64,000 bases of DNA from Emydura subglobosa (taxonomy: Eukaryota; Chordata; Testudines; Chelidae). Position 1 is the first letter of the stretch, and each line of letters opens with the position of its first letter. The DNA is taken from NCBI GenBank assembly GCA_007922225.1, contig ML679961.1, positions 79,288,798 through 79,352,797 of the forward strand, given 5' to 3'. A program made the translations under genes and the position numbers. Shown here piece after piece: positions 11,816-24,092 of this stretch. Under the pieces are notes generated by a model, which saw only the letters and a list, made by a program, of their open reading frames with translations, was not told where the DNA came from and did no database searches.

Positions 11816-14488
11816 TCTGACTCAGTTAATATGGGAGCACAAAAATCAGTGCAGGCAGTGAGCCCATTGACTCAATTAATTCCTAGCATAAGTATATGTA
11901 ACGCTGTTTCAGTGTGTTGCTCCCATTTAAACCAGGGCTTAAGTCAGGGCAGAAAAAGAGAGGCTGCTTTATTTAGTGAAACTTGCAAGGCAGACTTCAG
12001 TGCAGAGAAATAGTTTTAAGGACTATATGCTGCATTGCTAGAACACCAAAACTTCTATTGCACTAACAGATTTCAGGGTGATCATGGAATGGAGAGTTAG
12101 ATCATAGATGTACCTTCACTTAGGTTACAGAGTTCTGTGTTCATTCCTATTTAAAGGAGAACCTGCTTATAGTACCTACTTCATCAGTGGGTCACAAGTT
12201 TTTGTTAAAGATGGAAGAGAAAATTGAAATAACCAGGTGTGGCACTCCCTACTCTTTTGAGTCAGTCACAGTAGATGTGTACCCGCTGCTGAAATGAGCT
12301 CAGAGACTATCTTTGCATGTCACTTTTTCATAGTTGCTTTCAGATATTGCCAGTCTCCAATGTGAGAACCTTTGGTATGAAATGTTTTAATTCTTCAATT
12401 AATCCGTTTTCCTGACAGGAATTGAAGGGAGGATGAACTCCATTCATGTTAAATCATAATAGGAACCCCATTCAAGTTTTTTGTTTGTGTGTTTTTTTTG
12501 GTTTTGTTTTGTTTTTAATCCTCACTTGGACAAGATCAGTGTAGTAGCTGTGTACCAATCACTTATTTCAGAAATGTTATTTTCCATTACAGAAATGTTG
12601 ATGACCCTTAAAATGTTATAATCTAAAATTCTGTTACCAAAATAACTAATACTGCTTTGCCTGGATTTCCTTGCAGACTGTCTCCAGCTATTTTAGCTCA
12701 AAATAGCATCTAATGGATTTAGGAAGTAATCAATAGTCCTAAAGACTCTTGTAGATAATAACACATAAAATATTAATACGCTATTTGTCTTTTAAGAATG
12801 TATTTCATATTGTTAGTGCATTATTGAAAAGTTCTTATCATATTAAATGACTTAATATGCTTGCAACAAATATAGGATAGTCTTTGTTTTACTTTTGGAT
12901 ATGGATGTAAATAAATTCATTGGTACAAATTCTCCTTTACTCCATGGAAGTAAGTGAAGTAGCATGAGAGAGAATTTTACCCATTAACCTTTATGCTACG
13001 GAAATGCTGATATATTTCTGTAAGACTGGAATGTATACCTAAAGAACAAAAGCCATTTTTCTTGTAGCTGTATACTTAATGACTATTGTAGAACATTCTC
13101 CACCTAATAAAATATTTAATTGCTGCATTTACTGGACATGTTTATGGAATAATCTCTGTACAACTCAGTTTTATTTAATTAAAAGGCACCAGTAGGGCAC
13201 AGGGTTTTGTTGGTAGTGAGGCAGCTGTTTCAAGACATTACAAACAGGATAGAAGAGAGATTGTGGCCTGGAGTGGGGTCTGAGGGGTTGGCTGCACTTC
13301 CAAAGTCATGTAGCAGCTTAGAATTCATGCCTTATTGCAGCTGTTAAGCTTTTCAGATCTATTGTACCACAGAAATAGAAATTGAAAGGGACGTTATGAA
13401 AGCGGGTCAGGGCTTACAAGAGAGCAAGTGGGGGCAGAATATTGTACATCAGTGGTTCCATGGTGATTTAGGTGCTAGAGGATGTGACATTTAACAGTTG
13501 CAGTCCTGATGTATAGTTAATAACTCTTGCTTGTGACAGTGGTAATCTAAAAATACTGTATTTGTCTCCATGATGCCAGTTTTTCTTTCAGTTACAATTA
13601 AGTTCTCAATTCAGTTGTCAGATTCTTTTAATTGTTTTTATCCCTTCAGTTAGTCTTCTAATTTTAAAGAGTTTTTTTCTTTGTTTCAAAAGAGTTTTCA
13701 ATGCTACCTGCTTTGGGCCAAATTCTGTTCTCAGTTGTACAGGTGTAATGGCACCCAAGTAAGCATAGGGACTCTGCTTCATAGAAAATCAAGCCATTGA
13801 TCTAGCTTTAGGCCCCTTGATTGAAAGTTTTGCCCAGTGTGTGTTAAACAACACCATGAAAGGGTTCCTCTCCCAAGAACAGTGTTTTGTATTTGTTTGG
13901 CATGGATAATATTTAAAAGAAGAGTTACTTTAAAAAGATGCCATTATCAGTATTTTCATTCCACAATACATTAAAATTAGATTAAATTCAATATTTATTA
14001 TCCTGTACTCAGTGTATGCTTATCTAATGCATTTTCAGTAACCATTTTTTCACATCACTGGCACAGAATGTTACTTTTCCCAATAAATTTCTCCACCTTG
14101 AAAAGAGAACTTGAGGGCATCTATGGCAGAACTGACTTTTGAAATCGGTGGTCAGGGTCAGAGCAGCTAGTCTGTTTTGCACAGAATTGTACTTTGTGCA
14201 CACACATGGAGGTAGTAGGAAGGTTAGGGATTTCTGTCCTGTCACCTGCCTGAGCACATTCTTCATTGTCATACTTCTCAGTCGAATATGTGTTTAGGTT
14301 CCAAACCTGGAAGTAGGATACCTTTGGAAAATTCTAGCCTCAATGATATCAGTGAGAGACTTGCCGTTGACTTCATTGGGGCCAGGATTTCATCTTCTGT
14401 CTTTAGTGGGACTCTGGAGCAGTGGTTTCCTGGTCCACCTACCCAAGTCAGCAGACCTAGTTGCAACATTGATATAGTTGGCACTGTG
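11816..14488. other. Unique DNA with scattered short old-repeat words, no gene seen
   Basis: Small pieces resembling the ancient 'gccaaattctg...gtgtaa' and 'ttgacttca' repeats occur at 12925-12985, 13715-13775 and 14350-14400. There are no exons or RNA genes. A T/G-rich stretch lies at 12480-12515. Confidence 0.45.
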
Positions 14489-16075
14489 GATTCATAGATT
14501 TTGAGGCCAGAAGGGACCATAATGATTATGTAGTCTGACCTTCTGCATAACATAGGTCATAGGTTATACTTGAATTAATTCTTGTTTCAAGTTCAATAGC
14601 TGTGATTGAACTATAGCATATGCAATCTGGATTTAAACATTTCCATTGATGAAGAATCCATCTCAACCCTTGGAAAGTTATTCCAATAACTAATTATCCT
14701 CAATGTGTGCATTTTATGTCTGGTTGAATTTGTCTAATTTTAACCTCCAAACACTGCATCTTGTTATATCTTTGTCTGCTAGATTGAAGAGCTATCTATT
14801 ACCAAATTTCTGTTCCCTTTATAGGTACTGATAGATTGTGATCATGTCATGACTTTATCTTCTCTATGTTACATAAAATAGTCAATCACTATAAAGGCCT
14901 GTCTTCTAATCCTTCCATTGTTCTTGTGGCTCTTCTCTGAACTTTTTCAATTTTTCAACATCCTTCTTGGGTTATGGGGAGCAGAACTAGACACAATACT
15001 CCAGTAGCAGTTGTACCAGTGCCCAAATTTAAAGGTTATCTTCCTATTTAGACAACCAATGACAGCATTCATCCTTTTGTCCACAAAGTTGTACTGGGAA
15101 CTCATGTTTAGCTGATTATCCATCATGATTCCCAAGTCTCTTCAGAGTCTCTGCTTCTCAGGATGGAGTCCCCCTCCTGTAACTATGGACTACATCCTTG
15201 GTTCCTAGTTGAATACCATTATACTTGGCTATATTGAAACAAACATTGTTTGTTTGCTTGCACCCAATTTACCAAGCAATCCAGATTGCTCTGTATCAAT
15301 GCTCTAGCCTCGTCATTATTCATCAATCTCCCAATCTATGTGTCATCTGCAAACTTTATCAGTGATGATTTTATATTTTCTTCCAGGTCATTGATTAAAA
15401 ATATTAAATAGCATGGGACCATCACCTAGTCCCCACAAGTGATGATTCCCTATTAACATTTTGAGACGATCCCATTTGAATCCATTTAATATCTGCTATG
15501 TTGAGTTTTATAATCTAGTTTATTAATCAAAATGTCATGCAGTACCAAGTCAAATGCCTTACAGAAGTGTAACTATATTAAATGACACTATTACCTTTAT
15601 AAACTAAAGTGATCACTATTGTGATCTTATCAATAAATGATATCAAGTTGGATGACAAGATCTGTTTTTCATAAACCCATGTGGATGGGCATTAATTACA
15701 TTACCCTCCATTTAATTCTTTATTAAGAGTCCTGTATCAGCTGTTCCACTATTTTGCCCCATGATTGATATCAGGCTGTGACAAGCCGATAATTACTTGG
15801 GTAATCCCGTTTTACCCTTTTTAAATATTGGTACAACATTAGCTTTCCTACAGTCCTTTTGAACTTATTAAAAATCACCATTAATGGTCCATAGAGCACC
15901 CTAATCAAGTCTTTTAAAACTCTGGGTTGCAAGTTCTTTGGACCTGCTGATTTAAAAATATCTGTTTAGTAGCTGCTTAATCCTGAGTTGGAATAGAAAG
16001 TATTTCATCATGGACAGGACTTAACTCTGTTTTAACCATTTTCTGGCATATGTCCTTGAATATGTCCATGTTGTA
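14489..16075 (-). mobile_element. CR1 retrotransposon, 3' portion (RT C-terminal part plus 3' end)
   Basis: The plus strand begins with tcatagattttgaggccaga followed by agggacca, the reversed 3' end of a CR1 family common in turtles. Reading on, it matches the 3' ORF2 region: words such as atcatgattcccaagtctc, gtgtcatctgcaaactttat and cattaattacattaccctcc are typical. The segment continues to the RT core near 15790-15860, where the reversed VPIFKK(G) region can be seen. Many indels and stops interrupt the frame; one minus-strand piece stays open at 14947-15135. It is 5'-truncated near 16075, the usual result of incomplete reverse transcription. Confidence 0.9.
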
Positions 16076-17575
16076 ACCAGGTCAGGGGATAACTGTTGTA
16101 ACAAGGTCTCCTATCTCCAGTATATTTGTGGTGCAGATAGGTCAGTAAGGAAGTGGTGCAGTTTATTCTAAAACATTTTTTTAAATGGATAGATACAAGA
16201 ACAGCTTTTTAATATCACTGGTAATCTTTTAGCAGTTCTTGCATTATTCCCCTTACTCATTGGTGTTTGCTTTCAATTTTAAGTCTAAATTGAAAGATAA
16301 GAATCAAGGCCCTGATGTTCTTCTGTTGCAGAATTTTTCCCATAATTTCCCTTCTTTTGCTGTTTGTTGCTGAATTTGCTGTTTCAGTATGTTGTGCCAG
16401 TATGCCTTTGTTTTTCTCTGATTCTGGCTGGAAGAGTCCTATGCTATGAATCTGGATTTAATTTGGTCTGCTTTTTGTCCCAATACTAAAAGTGTTAGGC
16501 ATTAGTGTTTGTTTGATACATAGATGTATTTGACTTAAACCTTTGCTTGTAAGTAAATGTACATGTAGAAACAGAATGAGGAGATAGTCTGCATTGTGAA
16601 CTTGTCTAAGTGCCTTCATTTCTATAAATGCTCTTCTGACAGAGGTATTAAATCTAGGAAATCATTGTAAACAAGAACTAAATGTGTGTGTGTGGGTGGC
16701 TATTAGACTTGTTAAATACATGTTCTTTTGAGGAAGAGTTTTTTATCCTTCAAAAGCAAAGAAGATCAATTAAATGTAACTGGAAAATACAGTGAGAAAT
16801 TAAAGCATGATAATTCTGGTCTAAAATAATAATTTAACAGTATACTTTGACTTAATTATCTAAGGTCAAATCATGCCATTGACCCTCATTTCCAAAGAGC
16901 TTAAAGAAATAATTTCTGATTTGTAAACCTTCTTTAAAGATTTATTTTTAAAAATTAAAAGGACATACTATTGAGAGAAACCTAGGCTTTCTCTGAAATT
17001 CTAAATCTTGTTTGTTTGTTTGTTCTAGATTGCCAAGGAAGAGGCTCTTGCTGTTTTTTGGGATGGGATTTGTTTTTATGGATGGTTCAGAATGAATATT
17101 TGGAAATGGCTTGTTTTTTGCTTTGTAGCATTTTCGTGTGTGGTTTGGTATGATGTCGTGCAGCTGTTTGGAAGACTTTCTTCTGGTTTTAATTAAGATC
17201 TATACATTTTTGTACCCCCAAAAGGTGTCAGATGACAAATTTGACCCACATCTGAAATGCATTCCTTGTGGTTGGACCCTGTCTTCTGTGTGGAGCTCTC
17301 TTGACTTCAGTGGGGCATGATCTGGATATAGATGCCTTTTTGCATTGGCCATCTTGAAGGATCAGAGCCTGAAGTATTACTGGAACTCCTTTTCAATGCA
17401 TAAATCCATTGACTAGGCCAAACTAAGGTGTTACATTTATTTTGTGAATGGGCAGAAATCGACTGGAACAAAGAGTCTCGAAGATACTGATATTTATTGG
17501 AGCCGAATGTGTTATAAGTTGGTAGGAGTTTACTAGCTTCAGTTCCATCAAGATAGGATCTTAATTTAGGTCAGG
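16076..17575. other. Unique A/T-rich DNA, no gene seen
   Basis: Includes a short (TTTG)4 tract at 17008-17024 and a GT-rich patch at 16684-16698. No coding or RNA gene is recognised. Confidence 0.5.
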
Positions 17576-17579
17576 TAGG

Positions 17580-17690
17580 TGTTTATGGTCCTGATTTTGC
17601 AAACGTTTCCTCATGTACTTTACTCAAAATCAATGACCAGGCCCACATATGTAAACCTTTGCAGGCCTGGGGCCTAAGTAATTGGACTTG
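17580..17690. repeat. Ancient hairpin repeat with tcctgattttgcaaa ends
   Basis: The left end is ggtcctgattttgcaaacg and the right end is aaacctttgcaggcctgggg, which are roughly reverse complements. This is a complete but diverged copy of the family also seen at 4980 and 59085. Confidence 0.5.
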
Positions 17691-17699
17691 TTAGAAGAC

Positions 17700-20160
17700 C
17701 ATGCTGTTATGAGATCAAATGTTATCAAATTACTTCTGTCACCCCAAAACTAAGACTGTTTGCATCCTACTTGTACAAAGCAATCTTTATTATCTACATT
17801 AGAGATAGAAATGATTTAAAAGCATTTATAAATTATTTTTGTTTAAGAACGTTTAAAATTGCTATTGATCATGGCAGTAAAATATTTAATGTTACAATAA
17901 TTATAATTAGATGGAAACAGCTATTTTTTGTCAAATTAGCAGTTTTTCTTGAATGGCTTTTCAATCTCCATATGATGTTTCATGTAAATGATTGATTTTA
18001 ATCCTTTTTTTATTGTTTAAATATGTATCTATTGTCTGGGTGGAACTGACAAATAAAGAAAATTGTGTAGCTTGCACCAGACGTGTCTTGACCTCAGGAA
18101 TGTATTTAGATGTGTGCTCGGAGCAAAATATATGAAAACGCATTTATTATATTGCTGACCTAGGACTCTCTTCAGATTTAACTATTAAAAACAGCCTAGG
18201 ACCATCAGTCAACATCTACCAAAATGGAATTTTAATGAAGGGAGCTTTAACTAATTTGGGTACCTACTGAGTTTCCTTATCATAAGTGTCATTATGCATG
18301 TGGACACCTTCATGCAAGATGGATGATTTTTTTTTTTAATGGTAGATTTGCACTAAAATCCAATAGATTCTTTAAACTTTATTATTGTCTTAGGTAATTG
18401 GATAGCATTAGTTCTTTGGAATCCAGATTATAATCATGTGGGTGAGGTGATGACAGAATGTCCCATCAATTTTATCAAGATATTGAACAGTTGCTTGAAA
18501 ATAGCTTGGCTTGATTAAACAGCAGTAATTATGTGCAGTCACTTTTAAACAATTCATAAAAATATTTAATGGGACTGTTCAATTTAGTTTAATCTGCTTC
18601 ACCCCTCATTAAGACAAAAAAAGCAATTAGTCTCGAAGTTTAAATTTTCTGTAATAATGCTGCTTCCACCATTCTCTGTGTTGTAAACACCAGGATTCTA
18701 GTTATCTTCCTCCAGCTTTCAGAACTGTTATGAAGGCATTAATACTACTCCAGGAGAGATACTGGTGCTTGTGAAGATTTGGAATTCCATTATAGCTGTA
18801 AACTATGAACCATGGAATATCAAAGAGGACAGAGGTTGAGGGAATCTCTTGCTTATCTGCTTTACTTTTAGCTTTCTTTATGCTGCTTTTTTTAAGCTAA
18901 AGACTGCCCTGTTAATTAAATAAAAGGGGAAATCCCTGCTTATATGTGGTCAAAGGCAGTGACTCCAATTAAGCCTTTAATAAGGATATTAAATCATATA
19001 ATCACAAGTTACTCTTATTGGGTATCAGCTCTTTCTTTGTAATTATCATGCTAAGAAAATATCATTTTAGGGGCATAGCAAGATTTCTAAATGTAGTTGG
19101 TGTAAAAAAGCAATACTTTTGCACACATCAGTTTAAAAAATTTCCCTTTAGCTTCTCATCTTGTTTTGTTGAATAATTTCTCCTTTATTAAAGCTTTTTT
19201 GTCCCTTTTTCTTATCTGTGCTTGCTGCTGCTTCAGCATAGCTGAATTGACTCATCTCCAATTATAGGGAGAGGTTTTAATAGCTGCTTCATGGGGGCTT
19301 ATGACCTCTCAGCTCCTTCTACGTAGGAAATTCCAGCAGGTTTCTTTTAGGAGCTTCAGTTCCTTCTCTTGCAAGTGTAAGTGTATTAACCAAGGGATTT
19401 CTGAATGCCCCATGTTTTAACTTGAGAAATTTTGCCTTGCACTAATGGCTTACTATGTTTAAACTTCCTACCCCCATGTTCTTTTCCATAGCGCTGTGTG
19501 TGTATTCCATATTTTCAGCTTTTTTCCTTGTCTTTTCACATGCAGATGCAGTTGGTTTAGTCTCTGCTCTGCTGTCAAGTCTTTCTCATCAGCCAGAGAG
19601 ACTATAGTATCTTCTTTCAGGATCAGTATCAGCTTTTGTAAATAAGGCCTGACATAAATCATGTTATAGTAAAAATAATGAAAAATAAGGGAGGATTAAG
19701 GGCATTTTATTTTGCATATAGTGATATAAAACTTCAATTTCTTTCATCCTGGCTGTCAGTAATCCTTAGTATTTTCACTCTAACATAGTCAGTACTCTCC
19801 CTACATCAGTTTAGTTTGAATTAAAATAGGAGAACATTAACACCATGGATATAATTTGAGCATGAAGCCACCAGAAACAGGTATCGTAACGTTAAAATAG
19901 TATTTAAGTCAAATTACCCCACAGTGTATAAAGGGTATAAATCATGTGCATCAATAGAAAGCCTTCTTACTTATAAAATGTCCAAACCTAGCTTTTTTTT
20001 ATAATGTACTATGTTTTGCTTTAGTTTAAACGTGCATGTTGACATGACTCTTCAGTATCTGAATATATTCTTATTCCTTGGGAATATTTGTTGGTCAAGA
20101 GAAATAATATTCTTTAACCTCTGATTGACTTTTGACATTTAAGTTAGAAACAGCTACAAT
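17700..20160. other. Repeat-free A/T-rich DNA; possible conserved non-coding block at 18480-19330
   Basis: There is no interspersed repeat over about 2.4 kb. The part at 18480-19330 is dense in homeodomain-type cores (caattag, taattat, ccaattaagcc, attaatt) and has little low-complexity sequence. This resembles developmental enhancers, but the call is inference from composition alone. No exon is recognised. Confidence 0.3.
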
Positions 20161-20164
20161 TCAA

Positions 20165-20299
20165 ATAGGAAAACAATATACTGTGTTTCTTCAGTGCTTT
20201 CCATCCAAAGCATTAATGAGCTAAGTCTCATCCCTACTCCTGTGAGGTAGATAATTCTTACTATGCCTGTTCTGTAGAGAGACTCATAGTGTATGGGTA
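20165..20299 (-). mobile_element. MIR-type SINE, 3'-side fragment
   Basis: The sequence cagtgctttccatccaaagc, then catccctactcctgtgaggtagata, then a ctgttctgtagagagactc segment follows the reversed MIR order: 3' tail, then core. The body of the SINE stops exactly where an LTR begins at 20300. Confidence 0.55.
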
Positions 20300-21086
20300 T
20301 GTAGCAAGGGGGCATGGCCACCTGAGATGGACAGGGAGACACCCAGCCCTGCCCTCTGGTGGGCAGAGCCAGGGCATCTATGTCTGCCCCCCCAGAAGCA
20401 GAGGGGTGAGGCAGGAAGGGGAAGTATAAAAGGTGGGACCTTTCTAGCTCAGGTGGGCTGGAGCTGTCCAAGGAGAAGGAGGTCTCTCCTCTACTGCCAG
20501 GGTTTGAACCTGAGTTCCCTGGGACACTGAGGAACTGCTGGGGCTGCCGCTAGCACTTTACCCTGGGGAGACTGATGACCCTGAACCTCAGGTACCCCAT
20601 GAGGGGAGAGAGGGAAGGGAAGGGAAGGTAGGAAGTAGCCCAGGAACAGCCAGCTACAGTTTGGCTCTGCTTCTGCCCGAGTACCAATCGGCACATTGCG
20701 ACTGGAGCCCCACCAACCCAGTGATGGAATGCTCCACTGCTGTTAAGGCTCTGGGCTGGGATGCAGTGGATTAGGGTGGGGCTGGGTCTCCCTGCCATCC
20801 CACACTGGTGTGGCAGACTCCACCCAGTAGGCTGGGAGGCCTGTGTTTCGTGCTCACCCTAGCCTGTGAACCCCTAGACTGTGCTACTTGCCCTGCCCTG
20901 CCTGAGGACTAGGGCCCCGAGACCGCTAATTCCCCATTTTTGAGCCTGTCTCTTTAAGTGCCACAACGAGAGGGTGCGGCCTCCCTCTGAGGTGGACGGG
21001 GGGCCCAAAGCTCTACAGTCTACTGCAGCTGGTGTGGTAACTCCAGCCTGAGTAAACACACATACATTTGCCTGGACTGTGCTACA
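20300..21086 (+). mobile_element. Solo LTR-like element A (787 bp)
   Basis: The element starts TGTAGCA and ends TGCTACA, a perfect 7-bp terminal inverted repeat with the TG...CA rule of LTRs. A TATA box (gtataaaagg) lies at 20424-20433. The whole element is G/C-rich against an A/T-rich background. The flanking 5-mers are GGGTA (20295-20299) and GAATA (21087-21091), which could be a target duplication altered by two transitions. A polyadenylation-like gagtaaa lies near 21049. No gag or pol follows, so I call it solo. Whether it is retroviral or Gypsy-like is unknown. Confidence 0.6.
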
Positions 21087-21296
21087 GAATAGTCATGGTG
21101 GCGTGGGCAGTGACTCAGGCTAGCTGCTGGACTACAATCCCATCTGAAACCCTAGATGAGTGCTTGGGGAACTAGCCTGCATTGTCACAGCTACACTGCT
21201 ATTTTTATTGCTCAAGATCAGTCAAAGCTAGCATATGTAGGTCTATCTGAACTGGAAATTACACCTCCAGGTGCAATGTAGACTACCCATAAAAAA
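21087..21296. mobile_element. Right half of a GTCTAC-type DNA transposon
   Basis: The stretch with caaagctagcatatgtag, ggaaattacacctccagg and the end caatgtagactaccc parallels 39660-39765 (gagctagcacacgtatgtc, gggaattacaccccc, gtagacataacc). The two are copies of one non-autonomous family; the left half is not found here. Confidence 0.5.
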
Positions 21297-21297
21297 G

Positions 21298-22366
21298 TGG
21301 GGCAGGAAGAGACCTCAAGAGGTCAGATAGCACAGAGTGGATGGACTAAGGCAGTGTTGCAACACAGTACCTGATATGTCCACCTCTCGCCCCCACCTAA
21401 CCACCTGGTGCATCAGCAAAACCTTGACCTGACCTTATTAGGCCATTTCCTCGCCCCTCCTGAAACTGACCAGGTGACCGAGAGCAGCTGCCTCATCACC
21501 CAGCCAAAGGTTTGTTCTGGTTCAAATATCTCCACTCCAATCCGGAGCAACCTTGGCTACCTGAAGCCCCTAGTATAAAACCGGGGCACGCCCCAGGCTC
21601 CGGTTGAGAGAGCTCACCGTCCACCAGACTCATCATCTGGCCTGTCCCTATCTCTCCCGCTCCCGACTGACTCCGAATCGTACAAGCCGTCTTTCTGTGT
21701 TTCTGCTGTTCAGCAAGCTTCTGGGTGTCATATTGCAGCTCTTTCTGATGCTAGTAAGATGTTAACCCTTTCTCTCCTCTCTCCCTTTTAGCTTTCGTTT
21801 AAAACTTGCTCTAAAAGTAATAGCCGTACTCCCCCCCCATCTAGTTTTTATATTTCTGTTGTTTTAATAAACCCTTAATTTCCAACTGACTCATTATTGT
21901 CTCTCGGGGATCATTAACCTGTCGGGTCAGGCAGGTGTTTGTTTAACCTGTTCTTAAAACCTTCCAAAGGTGAGGATTCTTCAACCTCCCTAGGTAACCT
22001 GTTCCCATGCTTAACTATCCTTACAGTTAGATTCCCCCTCTCTCCCCTCCCCCCCCATATCCAAACTAAATCTCCCTTGCTGCAAACTAACCCAATTATG
22101 TCTAGTCCTCTCCTTGGTGGACATAGTGATCAACTGGATCTCTTATACTCTTTATACCAACTCTTTACATGTTTGAGGACTGATATGCCTGTACTCAGCC
22201 TTTTCTTTTCAAGACTAAACATGCCCAGTTTTTTTTTTTTTTTTTCAACCGTTCTTCATCAGTCATATTTTCTCACTCTCATCATTTTTGTTTGGTCACT
22301 TCTGGACTCTTTCCAACTTGTCCATCTTTCTTTAATTATGGCACCTAAAACTGGACAGAAGGGAAG
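21298..22366 (-). mobile_element. CR1 3' region split by an LTR
   Basis: CR1 3'-end sequence (agagacctcaagaggtcaga) occupies 21298-21354 and resumes after the LTR at 21930 with gcaggtgtttgtttaacctg, continuing to about 22366 (ctaaaactggacagaag). Removing the LTR and one copy of the 5-bp duplication restores the normal CR1 order. This subfamily is different from the one at 14489: its reversed 3' portion has the 'aacctgttctt...acctccctaggtaacc' layout. A 17-base T run at 22229-22245 is an internal expansion. No frame is intact. Confidence 0.85.
21355..21929 (+). mobile_element. Solo LTR B (575 bp) nested in CR1, target duplication GGCAG
   Basis: It begins TGTTGCAACA, ends GGGTCA, and is flanked by identical 5-mers GGCAG at 21350-21354 and 21930-21934. 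A TATA box (tataaaa) is at 21574-21580 and a polyadenylation signal AATAAA at 21866-21871, about 290 bases apart, giving a plus-strand U3-R-U5 order. The flanking CR1 is continuous across it. A single LTR with no internal region points to recombination between two LTRs after insertion. A 5-bp duplication suits Gypsy or class III-type elements better than gamma-type ones, but the class is not proven. Confidence 0.85.
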
Positions 22367-23845
22367 ATGAGTGGAGGCATGGTTTGCCCAGGTTGCAGAG
22401 GAGATCTGCTAGAAATGAGAATAGAGCTAAGACTCTAGAATCCTATTATTGTAACTTAGCCATCAAATCATCTTTCTCAAAGACCACATGGAAAAATGGG
22501 GTCGTCAGTCAGTTCCCAGTTTCACTGCATTAAGTTTGTGCAAACTGGAGTCTGTGGCAGTTGCAAATCCACCTGGGGAATGTTTGCAGCAGCATGAGAC
22601 ACCCTCCACACCTGCTGCGATAGGTACGCTGCAATTGGCCATCACAGCCCCAAAGTAAGAGAGGGATATGACTGGGGCTCCAGGAGATGCTTTGATTCTC
22701 CATGTCCCTTGGGCAGCCTCTGCCAGTTCCTATGGAGCCCTAGACGTATATCAAAGAGACATTCTCCTGGTAGACATCCAGCAGTCTTCCTTATGGGTAA
22801 ATCCCCACTTGTGCCAGGTATGTGTGTGTTTGAAATTTGCACCTGTCTGCACCAGTGGAGGTGGATCGAGCCCTATTGTGCTAAACAACTTACACTAGCT
22901 AGCTAACAAATTTGTAATCTCATTTTTGGCATTTTAAATTAAATACTCATGCCACTCAGTTTGAGGTCCTTATTGTCACAGGTAGAATCCTTCCTAGGAC
23001 AAAGTAGCATTGTTTTGTGCTGAGAATCCCACTTCCTTTCTCGGGGCAGTTTCCATAACACAGCTGGGTAATCCCCTGAGGTAGCAAGAAAATCTTTCTA
23101 GTCTTGCCCACTAACCTATAATTTATCCTCATTTGCAGAGGAAATTATTAGAGCCTGAATTTCACTAGCAAAATAGCATCGAAGTTCAAGTGCTCTGGAA
23201 ACAGCAGACAATCTCTCTCCAGTGATTCCCCCGCTCCCTCCTTAGTTCCTTTCACTGGACAGTTTGTTTCCTTTGCATGGCTTCCCAGATTTATAGCACC
23301 ATACATCCTGTATGGTGGGATGTAAGAAGTAAAATGATCAGAAAATGAGGATAATGGTCACAGGCTGAGTCCAATATCTGGATGCGTTTAAAACCTAGAG
23401 CATCTCTAATCTGTTTGGTTTTATATGTCCTAAATGCTGAATTATAGACACTTTGTAACAAAAGCCTAAAGTGTGCAGTCCCCCTGAAGTGTGTGCATAT
23501 AACTTTTTAATGTTAACAAATTATCCTCATACATTTGCTTATCTACTGTATCAGTGCAGTAGATTTGCTGTGGGAGCTGTAATACAAACTGATTCTGAAC
23601 ACAGCAGAGTGGACTGATCTTGCAGACTGAAAACAGCATCTTTTAATTCTCCATTTTCCTTTTAGGAATAGAGACCCAGGATCCTTTCTTTACCGGTCAC
23701 TCAGTTGAGATTCTGCTTCACACATCGTTCCTCTCAGCCAGGATGTGCTCAGGGTCACATAGAATTTATAGTGCATCTAACTAATTGTTTGTATTGTGGA
23801 TAATGAGAGCATAAAACCCCAGCTGGTTACCCTAATCTTTCAGTA
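22367..23845. other. Mostly unique DNA, no gene seen
   Basis: The segment at 22550-22890 is slightly G/C-rich and has overlapping short frames on both strands (60-76 codons) with no domain signature. It may be an unrecognised old repeat. The rest is ordinary A/T-rich sequence. Confidence 0.45.
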
Positions 23846-23849
23846 CACA

Positions 23850-24092
23850 TCCTATGTGAATGTATTGGTGGGGGGAGGAGCGGAGGGGTGTTTCAATACC
23901 AGCACTTGCTGAAAATTTTCCATCAAAACTGTTTTTAAATGAAAAATTGGATTTTTTTTTTTTTTTTTTTAAAGCTAAATTAAATTTTTGTGAGAAGCCT
24001 CGGTTTTCTGCAGGAAATTGAGGGTTTTTTTTTTTTGTCAAACTTTTTGGCTGTAAACTGAAAAAAACCCAATCTAGTTTTGACCAGTTCCA
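23850..24092. mobile_element. MITE, GAGCTGGT family, diverged copy 3
   Basis: Words such as gctgaaaattttccatcaaaa and the end gttttgaccagttcc match the family. T runs of 19 (23952-23970) and 12 bases expand the interior. The left terminus is eroded. Confidence 0.5.

Noticed and set aside
21087..21110. Primer-binding site after LTR A (tggtggcgtgggc)
   Set aside because: It starts about 9 bases after the LTR end, not adjacent, and no internal retroelement sequence follows.
22229..22245. T17 run as a retrotransposon poly(A) tail
   Set aside because: It lies inside continuous CR1 homology, and CR1 elements do not end in poly(A); it is an internal expansion.
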